Positions 42,322 to 50,523 of a stretch of DNA of 64,000 nt are shown in pieces. A program made the position numbers and the translations under genes. The notes under the pieces were generated by a model. It was not told the DNA's origin and searched no databases. It saw nothing but the letters and a program-made list of their open reading frames with translations. The stretch is from contig CAVXHI010000011.1 in assembly GCA_963761655.1 (NCBI GenBank), positions 62,001 to 126,000 of the forward strand, in the 5' to 3' direction. The stretch's first letter is position 1; the number at the start of each line of letters is the position of its first letter. This DNA is from RYN-122 sp963761655. GTDB taxonomy: Bacteria > Actinomycetota > Actinomycetes > Mycobacteriales > SCTD01.

Positions 42322-42500
42322 CTACGCAGGAGCGGCCTGCACCTGCGCGAAGCGCCACTCGCCGTCGCCCTCCCGCACAGCGACACCGGACATGCGCATG
42401 CGCAAGGAGCTCTCGCCGAAGCGGACCTGCACGTGCTCGGTGAACCAGGCCGTGTCGCCGTGCTCCCGAACGCGCCGGTCACCTTCGGCGGCCCCGCCTT
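42322..42500 (-). pseudogene. Remnant of a SnoaL-like (NTF2-fold) protein
   Basis: The last ~48 codons read DTAWFTEHVQVRFGESSLRM, RMSGVAVREGDGEWRFAQVQ, AAPA stop, a good match to the C-terminal half of SnoaL-type domains. Upstream of about 42500 the frame is Gly/Pro/Arg-rich and not protein-like, so the N-terminal half is missing or scrambled. Confidence 0.5.
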
Positions 42501-42601
42501 GTGGCCCTTCAGCCCCTGCGGCGGGGGGCGGGTGCGTACTCCCGCCCGTCCGACGGGCCCGCGTGGTGCCCCGGGTGGCGAACCTCGTCAGGCTCCGGCG
42601 A

Positions 42602-42901
42602 CTAGCCCGGAACCTTGTCGGCGAGGAGATCGATCTTCTCGACCTGCGGCTCGGAGAACAGCACGCCGGTGTTCGGCCCGAGGGCCTGTCCCACGCCGCC
42701 AGCCAGGTGGGCATCGCGGGCTGCGTCGTCCGGGAAGACGTCGAAGACGCCGAACGTCGTCGGGCTGAGCTGCAGGGCGAACCACGCGACGGTGCCGGGC
42801 TCTTCCATGACGATGGACCGCGCTCCGGTCAGGAAGTCGGCGAGCTCCGCCTCCTTGCCTGGGAGGGCTTCAAGTCGGACGAGCAGTGCCTTCTTGAGCA
42901 T
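42602..42901 (-). CDS. Antibiotic biosynthesis monooxygenase-domain protein
   Basis: 99 residues from ATG 42901. Dimeric ferredoxin-like fold of the ABM family: LKKALLVRLEALPGKEAELA, DFLTGARSIVMEEPGTVAWF, LQLSPTTFGVFDVFPDDAAR, DAHLAGGVGQAL. Members are cofactor-free monooxygenases, haem-degrading enzymes, or quinol oxidases like YgiN. Function here unknown. Intact frame, unlike its neighbours. Confidence 0.86.
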   Translation of the reverse strand: MLKKALLVRLEALPGKEAELADFLTGARSIVMEEPGTVAWFALQLSPTTFGVFDVFPDDAARDAHLAGGVGQALGPNTGVLFSEPQVEKIDLLADKVPG

Positions 42902-43101
42902 GGACGGTCTCCTGACCGGCGACGTGCGCGGAAGCCGGGGGCGCAGGGTCAGGTGCGGCGGCTGTGGAGCGCGGCTGACTATGACTGCACTGCCCGTGTT
43001 GTGCAAGGTGTCCGCTGCCGCGGCTGCAGAACAGTCCGCCAAAGGCACAGCACGGTGCGCCCGAGTAGTGGCGCGAGGTCGGCGTCGCCAATGGCGGTGC
43101 A

Positions 43102-43119
43102 GGTGCGCTCACCCGCCAG
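43102..43119 (+). repeat. Dispersed hairpin repeat, copy F
   Basis: GGTGCGCTCACCCGCCAG, immediately downstream of the minus-strand recombinase gene. Matches the family core GTGMKCKCACCCGCCAG. The second arm is short (AGGAGCGC). Confidence 0.72.
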
Positions 43120-43127
43120 CAGGAGCG

Positions 43128-44049
43128 CTAGCCGGTCATGCCGGCGAGGAACGAAGCGACGCGGTGGCTGGCGTGCCGGTCCTTGTTGTTCTTGGCCATG
43201 TCGTAGAGGCCCGTGGTGCGGGGGTCGGCGTGGCGCATGGCGATCTGCATGTCACGCATCGGGACGCCGCTGACGAGCCCGGCGGTGCAGAACGTGCGGC
43301 GCAGCCCGTGCGGCGTGATGTGCCTGCAGCCGGCGATCATGGCGATGCGGTTGACCATGCGGCGGGCGTCGAGGGTCGGTCAGGGCGTTCCCGGCGCGGT
43401 TGAGCAGCAGGGGCCCTGCTGTTCGGCCGTCGACGACGACGCGGACGGCGCGCATGACGGGTACCGGGAGCGGGATGTCGGCGGGCTTGCCGCCCTTGCC
43501 GATGAACTTGAGGCTGTCGTAGCCGCCGTCCTGGCTCAGCGACTCGACCCGCAGGCTGCACATCTCCGCGACCCGCAGGCCCGACAGGCCCATCAGCGCG
43601 GCAGCGGCGTGCTCCACGGGCCCGGCCTTGCGGGACGCCTCGAGGAAGGCCGCGAACTCCAGCGGCGTCAGAAACGTCCGCTTCTGGCCTTCCTCGTGGA
43701 CGGGCGGCGCGGTGACGAACTCGGCGGGGTTGCGGAGCAGGACGTCGTCGCGGACGCAGGTCTTGTAGAAGGAGCGGACGCCGATGAAGTGCTGGCAGAT
43801 GTAGGACTCCGACCAGGGCCGGCTCTCGCACCAGCGGACGAACAGCTCGATGTGCGGGCGCTTGGCATCGAGCGGCGGCAGGTCGTTCTGCAGGCACCAG
43901 TCGACGTAGTGCTTGATGAGCCGCCGCTGCTTGTCGAACGTCCGGCCCTTGTAGGCCGACAGGAACCCAGCCAGCGCGAGCTCGAGCGGGTCACGGGACG
44001 CCAGCGCCCGCTCCATGAGCACCAGCGCGTCGTCCGTCTGTCCAGTCAT
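43128..44049 (-). pseudogene. Tyrosine recombinase (XerC/D-like), one frame break
   Basis: About 306 residues read across two frames. N-terminal SAM-like domain: FLSAYKGRTFDKQRRLIKHY, SYICQHFIGVRSFYKTCVRD. Catalytic part: LSGLRVAEMCSLRVESL (Arg), LKFIGKGGKPADIPLPV (Lys), then after a one-base break near 43380 the next frame gives ITPHGLRRTFCTAGLVSGVP (HxxR) and MRHADPRTTGLYDMAKNNKD (His, Tyr). All catalytic residues survive. It may have been the recombinase of a second mobile element or of a transposon. Confidence 0.87.
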
Positions 44050-44151
44050 GTCCGCCGCCTCTGTCGTAGGGGCGGAGCACTGTCCTCGCCGACCTCGGGC
44101 CTGGTCTGCTCGGACCGACGTCGCAGGGTCGGGCGCATCAAGGCGGGGCGT

Positions 44152-44169
44152 GTGCGGTCACCTGTGGCC
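44152..44169 (+). repeat. Dispersed hairpin repeat, partial copy G
   Basis: GTGCGGTCACCTGTGGCC matches 16 of 17 bases of the right arm of copy C (GTGCGCTCACCTGTGGC, 23589-23605). Located between the recombinase start and the PucR gene. Confidence 0.65.
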
Positions 44170-44246
44170 ACCGCGCTGCGTCCGCCCGGTGCCCCTGCTG
44201 CTCCGTGGGCGCGTCAGGACAGCGGCGCTCTCACTAGCCTCTCGTC

Positions 44247-45515
44247 ATGGTCTCCGACGACGGGCGAGGGGACGGGCTGCCTGCGTCCGAGCTCGCTGAG
44301 CTGCGTCGGACGGCTGCTCAGTTGCTGGGCAGCGTCTCCGCGTACGCCGACGAGATGCTCGATCACATCCTCGAGCAGATCCCGGAGGCGGGCGCAGACG
44401 AGGAGCTCCGTGGCCTGACGCTCGGGTCGTGCTCGTCGAACCTCGAGGCAGCGCTGTCCATGGTGCGGCACGGCATCACGGCGAGCGCGACATCGGCCCC
44501 GGTGACGGCCCTCGAGCACGCCCGGGCCATGGCGGGCCGCGGCTACAGCGTCGACCTGATGCTGCGGTTCTACCGCGTCGGCCACGCGTACTTCAGCGAG
44601 CGCGTCCTCGGAGGCATCGGCGGGCTCGTCGGCGACCCGGCCCTGGCGCTGCGGGTCGTGGCCGAGCTGCAGCGGTACGCCTTCGCCTACACCGACCGGG
44701 TCTCCAGCGAGGTCGCGGCGGCGTACGTCGCGGAGCTCGAGCGGCTGCAGAGCCAGGCGCGGGCCGCCCGCACCGATGCGGTGCGGAGTCTGATTGCTGG
44801 TGGCCGGGTCGACGTGGCGCGCAGTGAGCGCGCGCTGAGCCACCGGCTGACGGGGTGGCAGACGGCGTTCGTCTGCTGGACCGATCGCGACGACGTCGAC
44901 CTGCTGCGGGTCGGGAGTGCTGTCGGTGTCCACCTGGGGTCCGCTCACCCGCTGCTCGTCGCCGACGGCTCGAGGTCGCTCTGGGGATGGGTGAGCACCT
45001 CGGCGCAGCCGAGCGTCGTCGCCGAGGACCTGCGTCCCCTGGAGCGCTTCGTCCCCGGGGCCGTCCGGGTCACGGTCGGATCGCCCTTGCGCGGCGCCGA
45101 CGGGTTCCGCGCTTCGCACCTGCAGGCGCAGCGCACCCGCCGCATCGTGGGGCTCGGCGCCGGGTCCGGACACATGACGGCGTACTCGGAGGTGGCGTTG
45201 GTCGACGTGATGAGTTGCGACCTGGACCTCGCCCGGGCCTTCGTCGCCTCCGAGCTCGGTGCGCTTGCCGCCGCCGGCCGCCGCGAGGACGAGGAACGAG
45301 CGGCAGTCCTGGCTGTGCTCGACGCACAGGGAGGTCTGGCGACCGCGGCCGAACAGCTCGGCATCCACCGCAACACGGTGCTCCAGCGCCTGCGCAGAGC
45401 TGAGGAACGCCGCGGACGCCCCGCGACGGAACGGGTCGCTGAGCTGCACGCCGCCCTGCGCCTGGCGCACGTGCTCGGGCCCGTCGTGCTCAGTGGTGAA
45501 GGAGGACACGCCTGA
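44247..45515 (+). CDS. PucR-family transcriptional regulator
   Basis: 422 residues from ATG 44247. The N-terminal and central region is helical (RSBW/GGDEF-like sensor typical of this group: AELRRTAAQLLGSVSAYADE, MLRFYRVGHAYFSERVLGG). The C-terminal PucR HTH is AAVLAVLDAQGGLATAAEQL, GIHRNTVLQRLRRAEERRGR. It stands 75 bases upstream of the first oxygenase-reductase fusion gene on the same strand, so it probably controls the 45.6-49.2 kb genes. A hairpin ATGTGC.GC.GCGCACAT follows its stop. Confidence 0.9.
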   Translation: MVSDDGRGDGLPASELAELRRTAAQLLGSVSAYADEMLDHILEQIPEAGADEELRGLTLGSCSSNLEAALSMVRHGITASATSAPVTALEHARAMAGRGYSVDLMLRFYRVGHAYFSERVLGGIGGLVGDPALALRVVAELQRYAFAYTDRVSSEVAAAYVAELERLQSQARAARTDAVRSLIAGGRVDVARSERALSHRLTGWQTAFVCWTDRDDVDLLRVGSAVGVHLGSAHPLLVADGSRSLWGWVSTSAQPSVVAEDLRPLERFVPGAVRVTVGSPLRGADGFRASHLQAQRTRRIVGLGAGSGHMTAYSEVALVDVMSCDLDLARAFVASELGALAAAGRREDEERAAVLAVLDAQGGLATAAEQLGIHRNTVLQRLRRAEERRGRPATERVAELHAALRLAHVLGPVVLSGEGGHA

Positions 45516-45589
45516 CGATGTGCGGCGCGCACATGCACATGGGCTGAGCACCCCTGGTACGGCTAGCGCCGGCCCGCCATGGTGCGGGC

Positions 45590-47611
45590 ATGTCGATGAC
45601 TCTCGAGGCAGCAGCTCCGCTCCAGGCGCTCCCCGACCCCGGCGAGCAGGTCCCGACGCTTTCCCGGCCGATCGTCGCGATCTTCACGGGTGCGCTGTCG
45701 GTGTTCGCCCTGTCCACCTGGGCGTCCCTCGCCGGTACCCTGCCGGCCCCGGTGACGGTGCTGCTCAGCGCAGCGGCGATCTTCGTGCTGTTCACGGTGC
45801 TGCACGACGCGGCGCACTACTCGATCAGCACCCGCCGCTGGATCAACGTCGCGTTCGGTCGGGTCGCGATGCTGTTCGTCTCCCCGCTGATCTCGTTCAA
45901 GTCGTTCGCGTTCATCCACATCGAGCACCACCGCAACACCAACGACGACGCCAACGACCCCGACCACTTCGTCAGCGGCTCACCGCTGTGGCAGGTGCCG
46001 GTGAGGTTCGCCCTCATGGACGCGCCGTACCTGGCGTTCCTCGCCCGCAACGTGCGTCGCCGTCCCCGCGCCGAGGTGCTCGAGACCTCCGCGCTGCTCG
46101 TCGGGGGCGTCGCGGTGATCGCCGCGTGCGCGTTGACCGGTCACTTGTGGACGCTGGCGCTGGTGTACCTGATCCCGGCGCGGGTGGCGATGTTCGTCCT
46201 GGCGTGGTGGTTCGACTGGCTTCCCCACCACGACCTGGAGGACACCCAGCAGGAGAACCGGTATCGGGCCACCCGCAACCGGGTCGGGTCGGAGTGGATC
46301 CTCACGCCGCTGCTGCTGTCGCAGAACTACCACCTCGTGCACCACCTGCACCCCTCGATCCCGTTCCACCGGTACGTCGCGGCGTGGAAGCGCAACGAGG
46401 AGGCGTACCTGGAGCGGGACGCCGCGATCGGCACCGTCTTCGGCCGGCAGCTCGACGCGGACGAGTACCGGGAGTGGAAGCGCCTGAACGGCAAGCTCGC
46501 CCGGCTCCTGCCGCTGAGGACCCCCGCGCCGGGTGCCAGCAGGACGGCCTTCCATCACCTGCGCGTCGCCGAGACGCGGCGGCTGACCGCCGACAGCGTC
46601 CTGGTGCGCTTCGAGGTCCCGGAGCGGCTGCGCGAGCAGTTCGCGTTCCAGGCCGGCCAGCACGTCACCGTCCGCGCTGACATCGACGGCGAGCGCGTTC
46701 AGCGCAGCTACTCGATCTGCAGCGCGGCGGGCGCCGGCTTCGACATCCTCGAGATCGCGGTGCGGCACGTTCCTGGCGGGGTCTTCTCCACCTTGGTGCT
46801 CGAGCAGCTGCAGGCCGGCGACACACTCGAGGTCAGCGCCCCCACCGGCACGTTCGGCGTGCCGGTCGACCCGACCGCGACCCGGACGTACGTGGCGCTC
46901 GCGGCCGGCAGCGGCATCACGCCGGTGCTGTCGCTGCTGCGCACGACACTGGCCGCAGAGCCCGGCAGCACCTTTACCCTGCTGTACGGCAACCGCGACG
47001 CCGACAGCACGATGTTCCGCGAGGAGCTCGAGCAGCTCCAGGCCCAGCACGGCGACCGCCTGCGGGTGCTGCACGTCCGCTCCCGCGACCCGCAGCACCC
47101 CGCTCACCTGAGCGGCCGCCTCGACGCCGCCCTGCTCACCCGCCTGCTCGACGCGCAGGACCTCGCCGCCGCCGACCACTGGTTCCTGTGCGGGCCCGTC
47201 GAGATGGCCGTCGAGCTCCGCGACGCGCTCGTCGAGCACGGCGTGAACACCGACCGGGTGCACGTCGAGCTGTTCCAGGGCCGGCGCAGCGCCGGACCCG
47301 CCGCCGGCTCCGCCGCTGCCACGGTCTCGGTCACGCTGAGGGGCCGGCAGCACGACGTGCCGCTCGCCGCCGGCGACACCGTCCTCGAGGCCGCGCTCAA
47401 GGCCGGGCTCGACGCCCCCTACGCCTGCCTCGGCGGAGCCTGCGGCACCTGCACCGCCAAGGTCGTGCTCGGCAAGGTCGCGATGGAGCAGAACTTCGCC
47501 CTCAACACCGCCGCCGTCGACCGGGGACAGGTCCTCACCTGCCAGTCCCGCCCCACCACTCCGACCGTCGCGGTCGACTACGACGACACCACAGGGAGCA
47601 CCACGCCGTGA
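45590..47611 (+). CDS. Self-sufficient membrane oxygenase: fatty-acid-desaturase domain fused to PaaE-type reductase with 2Fe-2S domain
   Basis: 673 residues. Residues ~1-310: FA desaturase/hydroxylase domain with four membrane helices and three His boxes, LHDAAHYS, HIEHHRNTN and NYHLVHHLHP, the di-iron ligands. Residues ~325-555: ferredoxin-NADP reductase fold with FAD motif RSYSICSAAG and NADP motif ALAAGSGITPVLSLL. Residues ~580-670: plant-type 2Fe-2S ferredoxin with CLGGACGTCTAK and a final Cys in VLTCQS. Electrons would pass NADPH-FAD-FeS-di-iron in one chain to desaturate or hydroxylate a lipid-like substrate. Stop overlaps the ALDH start. Confidence 0.91.
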   Translation: MSMTLEAAAPLQALPDPGEQVPTLSRPIVAIFTGALSVFALSTWASLAGTLPAPVTVLLSAAAIFVLFTVLHDAAHYSISTRRWINVAFGRVAMLFVSPLISFKSFAFIHIEHHRNTNDDANDPDHFVSGSPLWQVPVRFALMDAPYLAFLARNVRRRPRAEVLETSALLVGGVAVIAACALTGHLWTLALVYLIPARVAMFVLAWWFDWLPHHDLEDTQQENRYRATRNRVGSEWILTPLLLSQNYHLVHHLHPSIPFHRYVAAWKRNEEAYLERDAAIGTVFGRQLDADEYREWKRLNGKLARLLPLRTPAPGASRTAFHHLRVAETRRLTADSVLVRFEVPERLREQFAFQAGQHVTVRADIDGERVQRSYSICSAAGAGFDILEIAVRHVPGGVFSTLVLEQLQAGDTLEVSAPTGTFGVPVDPTATRTYVALAAGSGITPVLSLLRTTLAAEPGSTFTLLYGNRDADSTMFREELEQLQAQHGDRLRVLHVRSRDPQHPAHLSGRLDAALLTRLLDAQDLAAADHWFLCGPVEMAVELRDALVEHGVNTDRVHVELFQGRRSAGPAAGSAAATVSVTLRGRQHDVPLAAGDTVLEAALKAGLDAPYACLGGACGTCTAKVVLGKVAMEQNFALNTAAVDRGQVLTCQSRPTTPTVAVDYDDTTGSTTP

Positions 47612-49221
47612 CCCAGACCCTCCCCGCCACCGAGACACCGGCTTCCCCGGCAGCGCCGCCCGGGTCGTCCCACACTGACGGCCTGCTCGGGGAGGCGCTC
47701 ACGCACCGGCTCGCCGCCCTGATCACGACGACCGGCCCGCGGCAGCAGCAGACCCCGACGGCCCCCTGGGACGGCACCGCGCTCGGCGTCGTACCGACCT
47801 GCACACCGGACGACGTCCTCGAGGCGACCGGACGGGCCCGCGCCGCCCAGACGGCGTGGGCAGCGCTCCCGCTGCGACAGCGCGCAGCCGTGTTCCTGCG
47901 CTACCACGACCTCGTGCTCCACCGGCAGGAGCAACTCCTCGACGTCGTTCAGGCCGAGTCCGGCAAGGCACGCATCAGCGCGTTCGAAGAGCTTGCCGAC
48001 GTCGCCATGACCGCGCGGTACTACGCCCGCTCCGCCCACAAGCACCTGGCGCCGGCCCGTCGCCGCGGAGCCGTGCCGGGCCTGACCCGGACCGTCGAGC
48101 GGCACGTCTCCAAGGGCGTGGTGGGGATCATCAGCCCGTGGAACTACCCCCTCACGCTGGCGGTCTCCGACGCGGTGCCGGCGCTGCTGGCGGGCAACGC
48201 CGTCGTGCTCAAGCCGGACTCGCAGACCCCGTTCACGGCGCTGCTGGCCGTCGAGCTGCTGCTCGAAGCCGGGCTGCCGCGTGAGCTGTTCCAGGTCGTC
48301 ACCGGAAGCGGCGCCGCACTCGGCCCGACCCTGATCGACAACGTCGACTACCTCATGTTCACCGGCTCGACCAGAACGGGGCGGCTGCTCGCGGAGCAGT
48401 GCGGACGCCGGCTCATCGGCTTCTCCGGCGAGCTCGGCGGCAAGAACCCGATGGTCGTCCTGGACGACGCCGACGTCGACAAGGCCGTCGCCGGTGCGAT
48501 CCGCGGCTGCTTCTCCAACGGCGGGCAGCTGTGCGTCAGCATCGAGCGCCTGTACGTGCAGGACGGCATCTACGACCGCTTCGTCACCGCACTCGTCGAC
48601 CGGGTCAAGCAGATGCGCCTCGGACCGGGTACGGACTGGGAGGTCGAGATGGGCTCGCTGGCCAGCGCCTCGCAGCTCGACACGATCACCCGGCACGTAG
48701 ACGACGCCGTCGCCAAGAGAGCGCGGGTGCTGGCCGGTGGACGGGCACGCCCCGACCTCGGTGCGCTGTTCTACGAGCCGACCCTGCTCGAGGGCGTCAC
48801 CGAGGAGATGACCCTGTCGCGGGAGGAGACCTTCGGGCCGGTCGTCGCGCTGTACCGGGTGGCGACGGTCGACGAGGCCGTCCGCCTGGCCAACGAGACC
48901 TGCTACGGCCTGAACGCCAGCGTCTGGTCCACCGCGAGCCACGGGGCGCGTGTCGCCGAGGCAATCAGCGCCGGCACGGTCAACGTGAACGAGGGCTATG
49001 CCGCGGCCTGGGCCTCGCACGACGCGCCGATGGGCGGGGTGAAGGACAGCGGCGCGGGCCGGCGTCACGGCCGAGAGGGCATCACCAAGTACACCGAGAG
49101 CCAGACCGTCGCCGTGCAGCGCGGGCTGCCCCTGGGTCCGTCCCACGGCATGTCCCAGGCCACCTACGCCGCTGTGATGACGACGGCGCTGCGCGCTCTA
49201 CGCCGAGTGCCGTTCCTCTGA
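47608..49221 (+). CDS. Aldehyde dehydrogenase (succinic-semialdehyde dehydrogenase GabD2-like)
   Basis: 537 residues from GTG 47608, coupled to the oxygenase fusion (GTGA). Cofactor region SKGVVGIISPWNYPLTLAVS and FTGSTRTGRLLAEQC, catalytic Glu in IGFSGELGGKNPMVV, catalytic Cys in FSNGGQLCVSIERLYV, C-terminal SREETFGPVVALYRV. Converts an aldehyde to acid with NAD(P). With the fused oxygenase it would take the alcohol/aldehyde product onwards; substrate unproven. Confidence 0.94.
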   Translation: MTQTLPATETPASPAAPPGSSHTDGLLGEALTHRLAALITTTGPRQQQTPTAPWDGTALGVVPTCTPDDVLEATGRARAAQTAWAALPLRQRAAVFLRYHDLVLHRQEQLLDVVQAESGKARISAFEELADVAMTARYYARSAHKHLAPARRRGAVPGLTRTVERHVSKGVVGIISPWNYPLTLAVSDAVPALLAGNAVVLKPDSQTPFTALLAVELLLEAGLPRELFQVVTGSGAALGPTLIDNVDYLMFTGSTRTGRLLAEQCGRRLIGFSGELGGKNPMVVLDDADVDKAVAGAIRGCFSNGGQLCVSIERLYVQDGIYDRFVTALVDRVKQMRLGPGTDWEVEMGSLASASQLDTITRHVDDAVAKRARVLAGGRARPDLGALFYEPTLLEGVTEEMTLSREETFGPVVALYRVATVDEAVRLANETCYGLNASVWSTASHGARVAEAISAGTVNVNEGYAAAWASHDAPMGGVKDSGAGRRHGREGITKYTESQTVAVQRGLPLGPSHGMSQATYAAVMTTALRALRRVPFL

Positions 49222-49672
49222 GTTGAACTTCGCGACCTGAGCAGCAGGACGGTCGCAGTCCTGATCACGTCGGACGTCATACGCAGAACACTTCCGCCGC
49301 CAGGACAACAGTCCGACGCTGGAGGCGGGGCCATGGTGCGCGCACCCGCCAGAGTGCGATCACAGCTGACGCGGCTCCCGTCGAACGTTCCGGGGATTAG
49401 GCGGGGGTGAGGCGCGGCCTCCCGGAGTCGCGTCATCGAGCAGGTTTCGTCAAACGTGCACCGGCGGGCCCTGCCGCTGACCGGCCCGGGCCGCGCTAGC
49501 GCCGCGCGGGCCAGTCGTCGACCAGATCGCTGATCGACGACATCTGGACAACAACGAGACACAGATCGTCTTGACCCCCGCGCGCGGCCGCACGCTGGTC
49601 AGGTCAACGACGGACGCTCCCCGCACGGCTGCAGGAGGAGCCCGTCTTCCCGGTCGCAACAGGAGCCAGCAC
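49222..49672. other. Gene-free region with dispersed repeat
   Basis: 451 bases. The dispersed repeat at 49336-49363 lies 115 bases after the ALDH gene. Near 49514-49541, TCGTCGA...TCGACGA forms an inverted repeat around CAGATCGCTGATC, a possible regulator site. No gene is supported. Confidence 0.5.
49336..49363 (+). repeat. Dispersed hairpin repeat, copy B
   Basis: GTGCGCGCACCCGCCAGAGT then GCGATCAC. Shares the family core; located downstream of the plus-strand ALDH operon. Confidence 0.8.
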
Positions 49673-50161
49673 GTGTCTCTCGATTCCACGTTCCCCATCA
49701 CCTACGGCACAGCGGGCCAGGTGCTCCTGGCCGAGCTGCGCTGTCTGCTTCTGTGGGGCACGTCGCTGTACGCGCAACACGCCATGCACGAGCGGGCCCT
49801 GGAGGCGATGCTCGAGCAGGAGCCCGACCTGGTCGCCCTGCAGCTGCAGGCACTGATCTCTCTGGCGTGCAACGGACTCGGCACCGGCGCTCGGCGGGAC
49901 GAGCAGATCTACAAGATCATCGATGAGATGAACCTCGAAGCCTGCTGGTGCGAGGAGAACAACATGGAGTGGCTGGCCGGGGTGCCCACCCGCTCACGGC
50001 CCGACTGCGAGCGGAACCGCGACGTCGTCCTCTCGACGTGCACTGAGCCGGGTAGAGGTCTGGTCTTCTGGGCGGTCAACCTGCTCTCCAACGCCGTGTG
50101 CACCAGCGCCAGCGTCGGCGGCAAGACCGAGATGGACACGCTGCGCGACCTCGGGCTGTAG
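49673..50161 (+). CDS. Hypothetical protein, 162 residues
   Basis: GTG 49673 with AGGAG 7 bases upstream. Helical, Cys- and Met-rich: ITYGTAGQVLLAELRCLLLW, HAMHERALEAMLEQEPDLVA, LQLQALISLACNGLGTGARR, EMNLEACWCEENNMEWLAGV. It has seven Cys overall. No family recognised. The codon use is plausible for a real gene. Function unknown. Confidence 0.62.
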   Translation: MSLDSTFPITYGTAGQVLLAELRCLLLWGTSLYAQHAMHERALEAMLEQEPDLVALQLQALISLACNGLGTGARRDEQIYKIIDEMNLEACWCEENNMEWLAGVPTRSRPDCERNRDVVLSTCTEPGRGLVFWAVNLLSNAVCTSASVGGKTEMDTLRDLGL

Positions 50162-50306
50162 CGGGCGTCCCTCTCGGTGGTCCGCGGTCCTCCACGGCGA
50201 CGGCGATCGCGGCGCTCCCCGCTGCATGCGCGCCAGTGAAGGGCAGCACACGGGCCGATGCCACCACCCCGGCACGGAGCGGATGGCGCGGTGACTGCGC
50301 GCTCGT

Positions 50307-50368
50307 CTAGCTGAGGATCGCCCGGGCCATCACCATGCGCTGCACCTGGTTCGTGCCCTCGTAGATTG
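50307..50368 (-). pseudogene. 20-codon remnant of an acyl-CoA dehydrogenase 3' end
   Basis: Reads QIYEGTNQVQRMVMARAILS stop, matching the C-terminus of the intact acyl-CoA dehydrogenase at 61883-63046 in all but the last residue, with only a few base differences. Upstream of 50368 the similarity stops abruptly at GATTGGAGG. It is a leftover of a deleted homologue or a recombination footprint. Confidence 0.78.
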
Positions 50369-50488
50369 GAGGTACGGGCTCCGAGCACGCCGGAGCGACC
50401 TCCCCGCCTGGGCGGGGGTCGGCGCTCCAGACCCGCGGCGGCGCAGCAGAGTCGAGGCGCTCGCGTGGGCGAGACCGACGACGGGCCG

Positions 50489-50516
50489 CCGGCCGTCCTC
50501 CTCCGAGGACGGCCGG
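50489..50516 (-). terminator. Terminator after the minus-strand ALDH gene
   Basis: Perfect 12-bp stem CCGGCCGTCCTC / GAGGACGGCCGG with loop CTCC, 8 bases downstream of the ALDH stop codon. No T-tract. Confidence 0.85.
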
Positions 50517-50523
50517 TCGTCGA

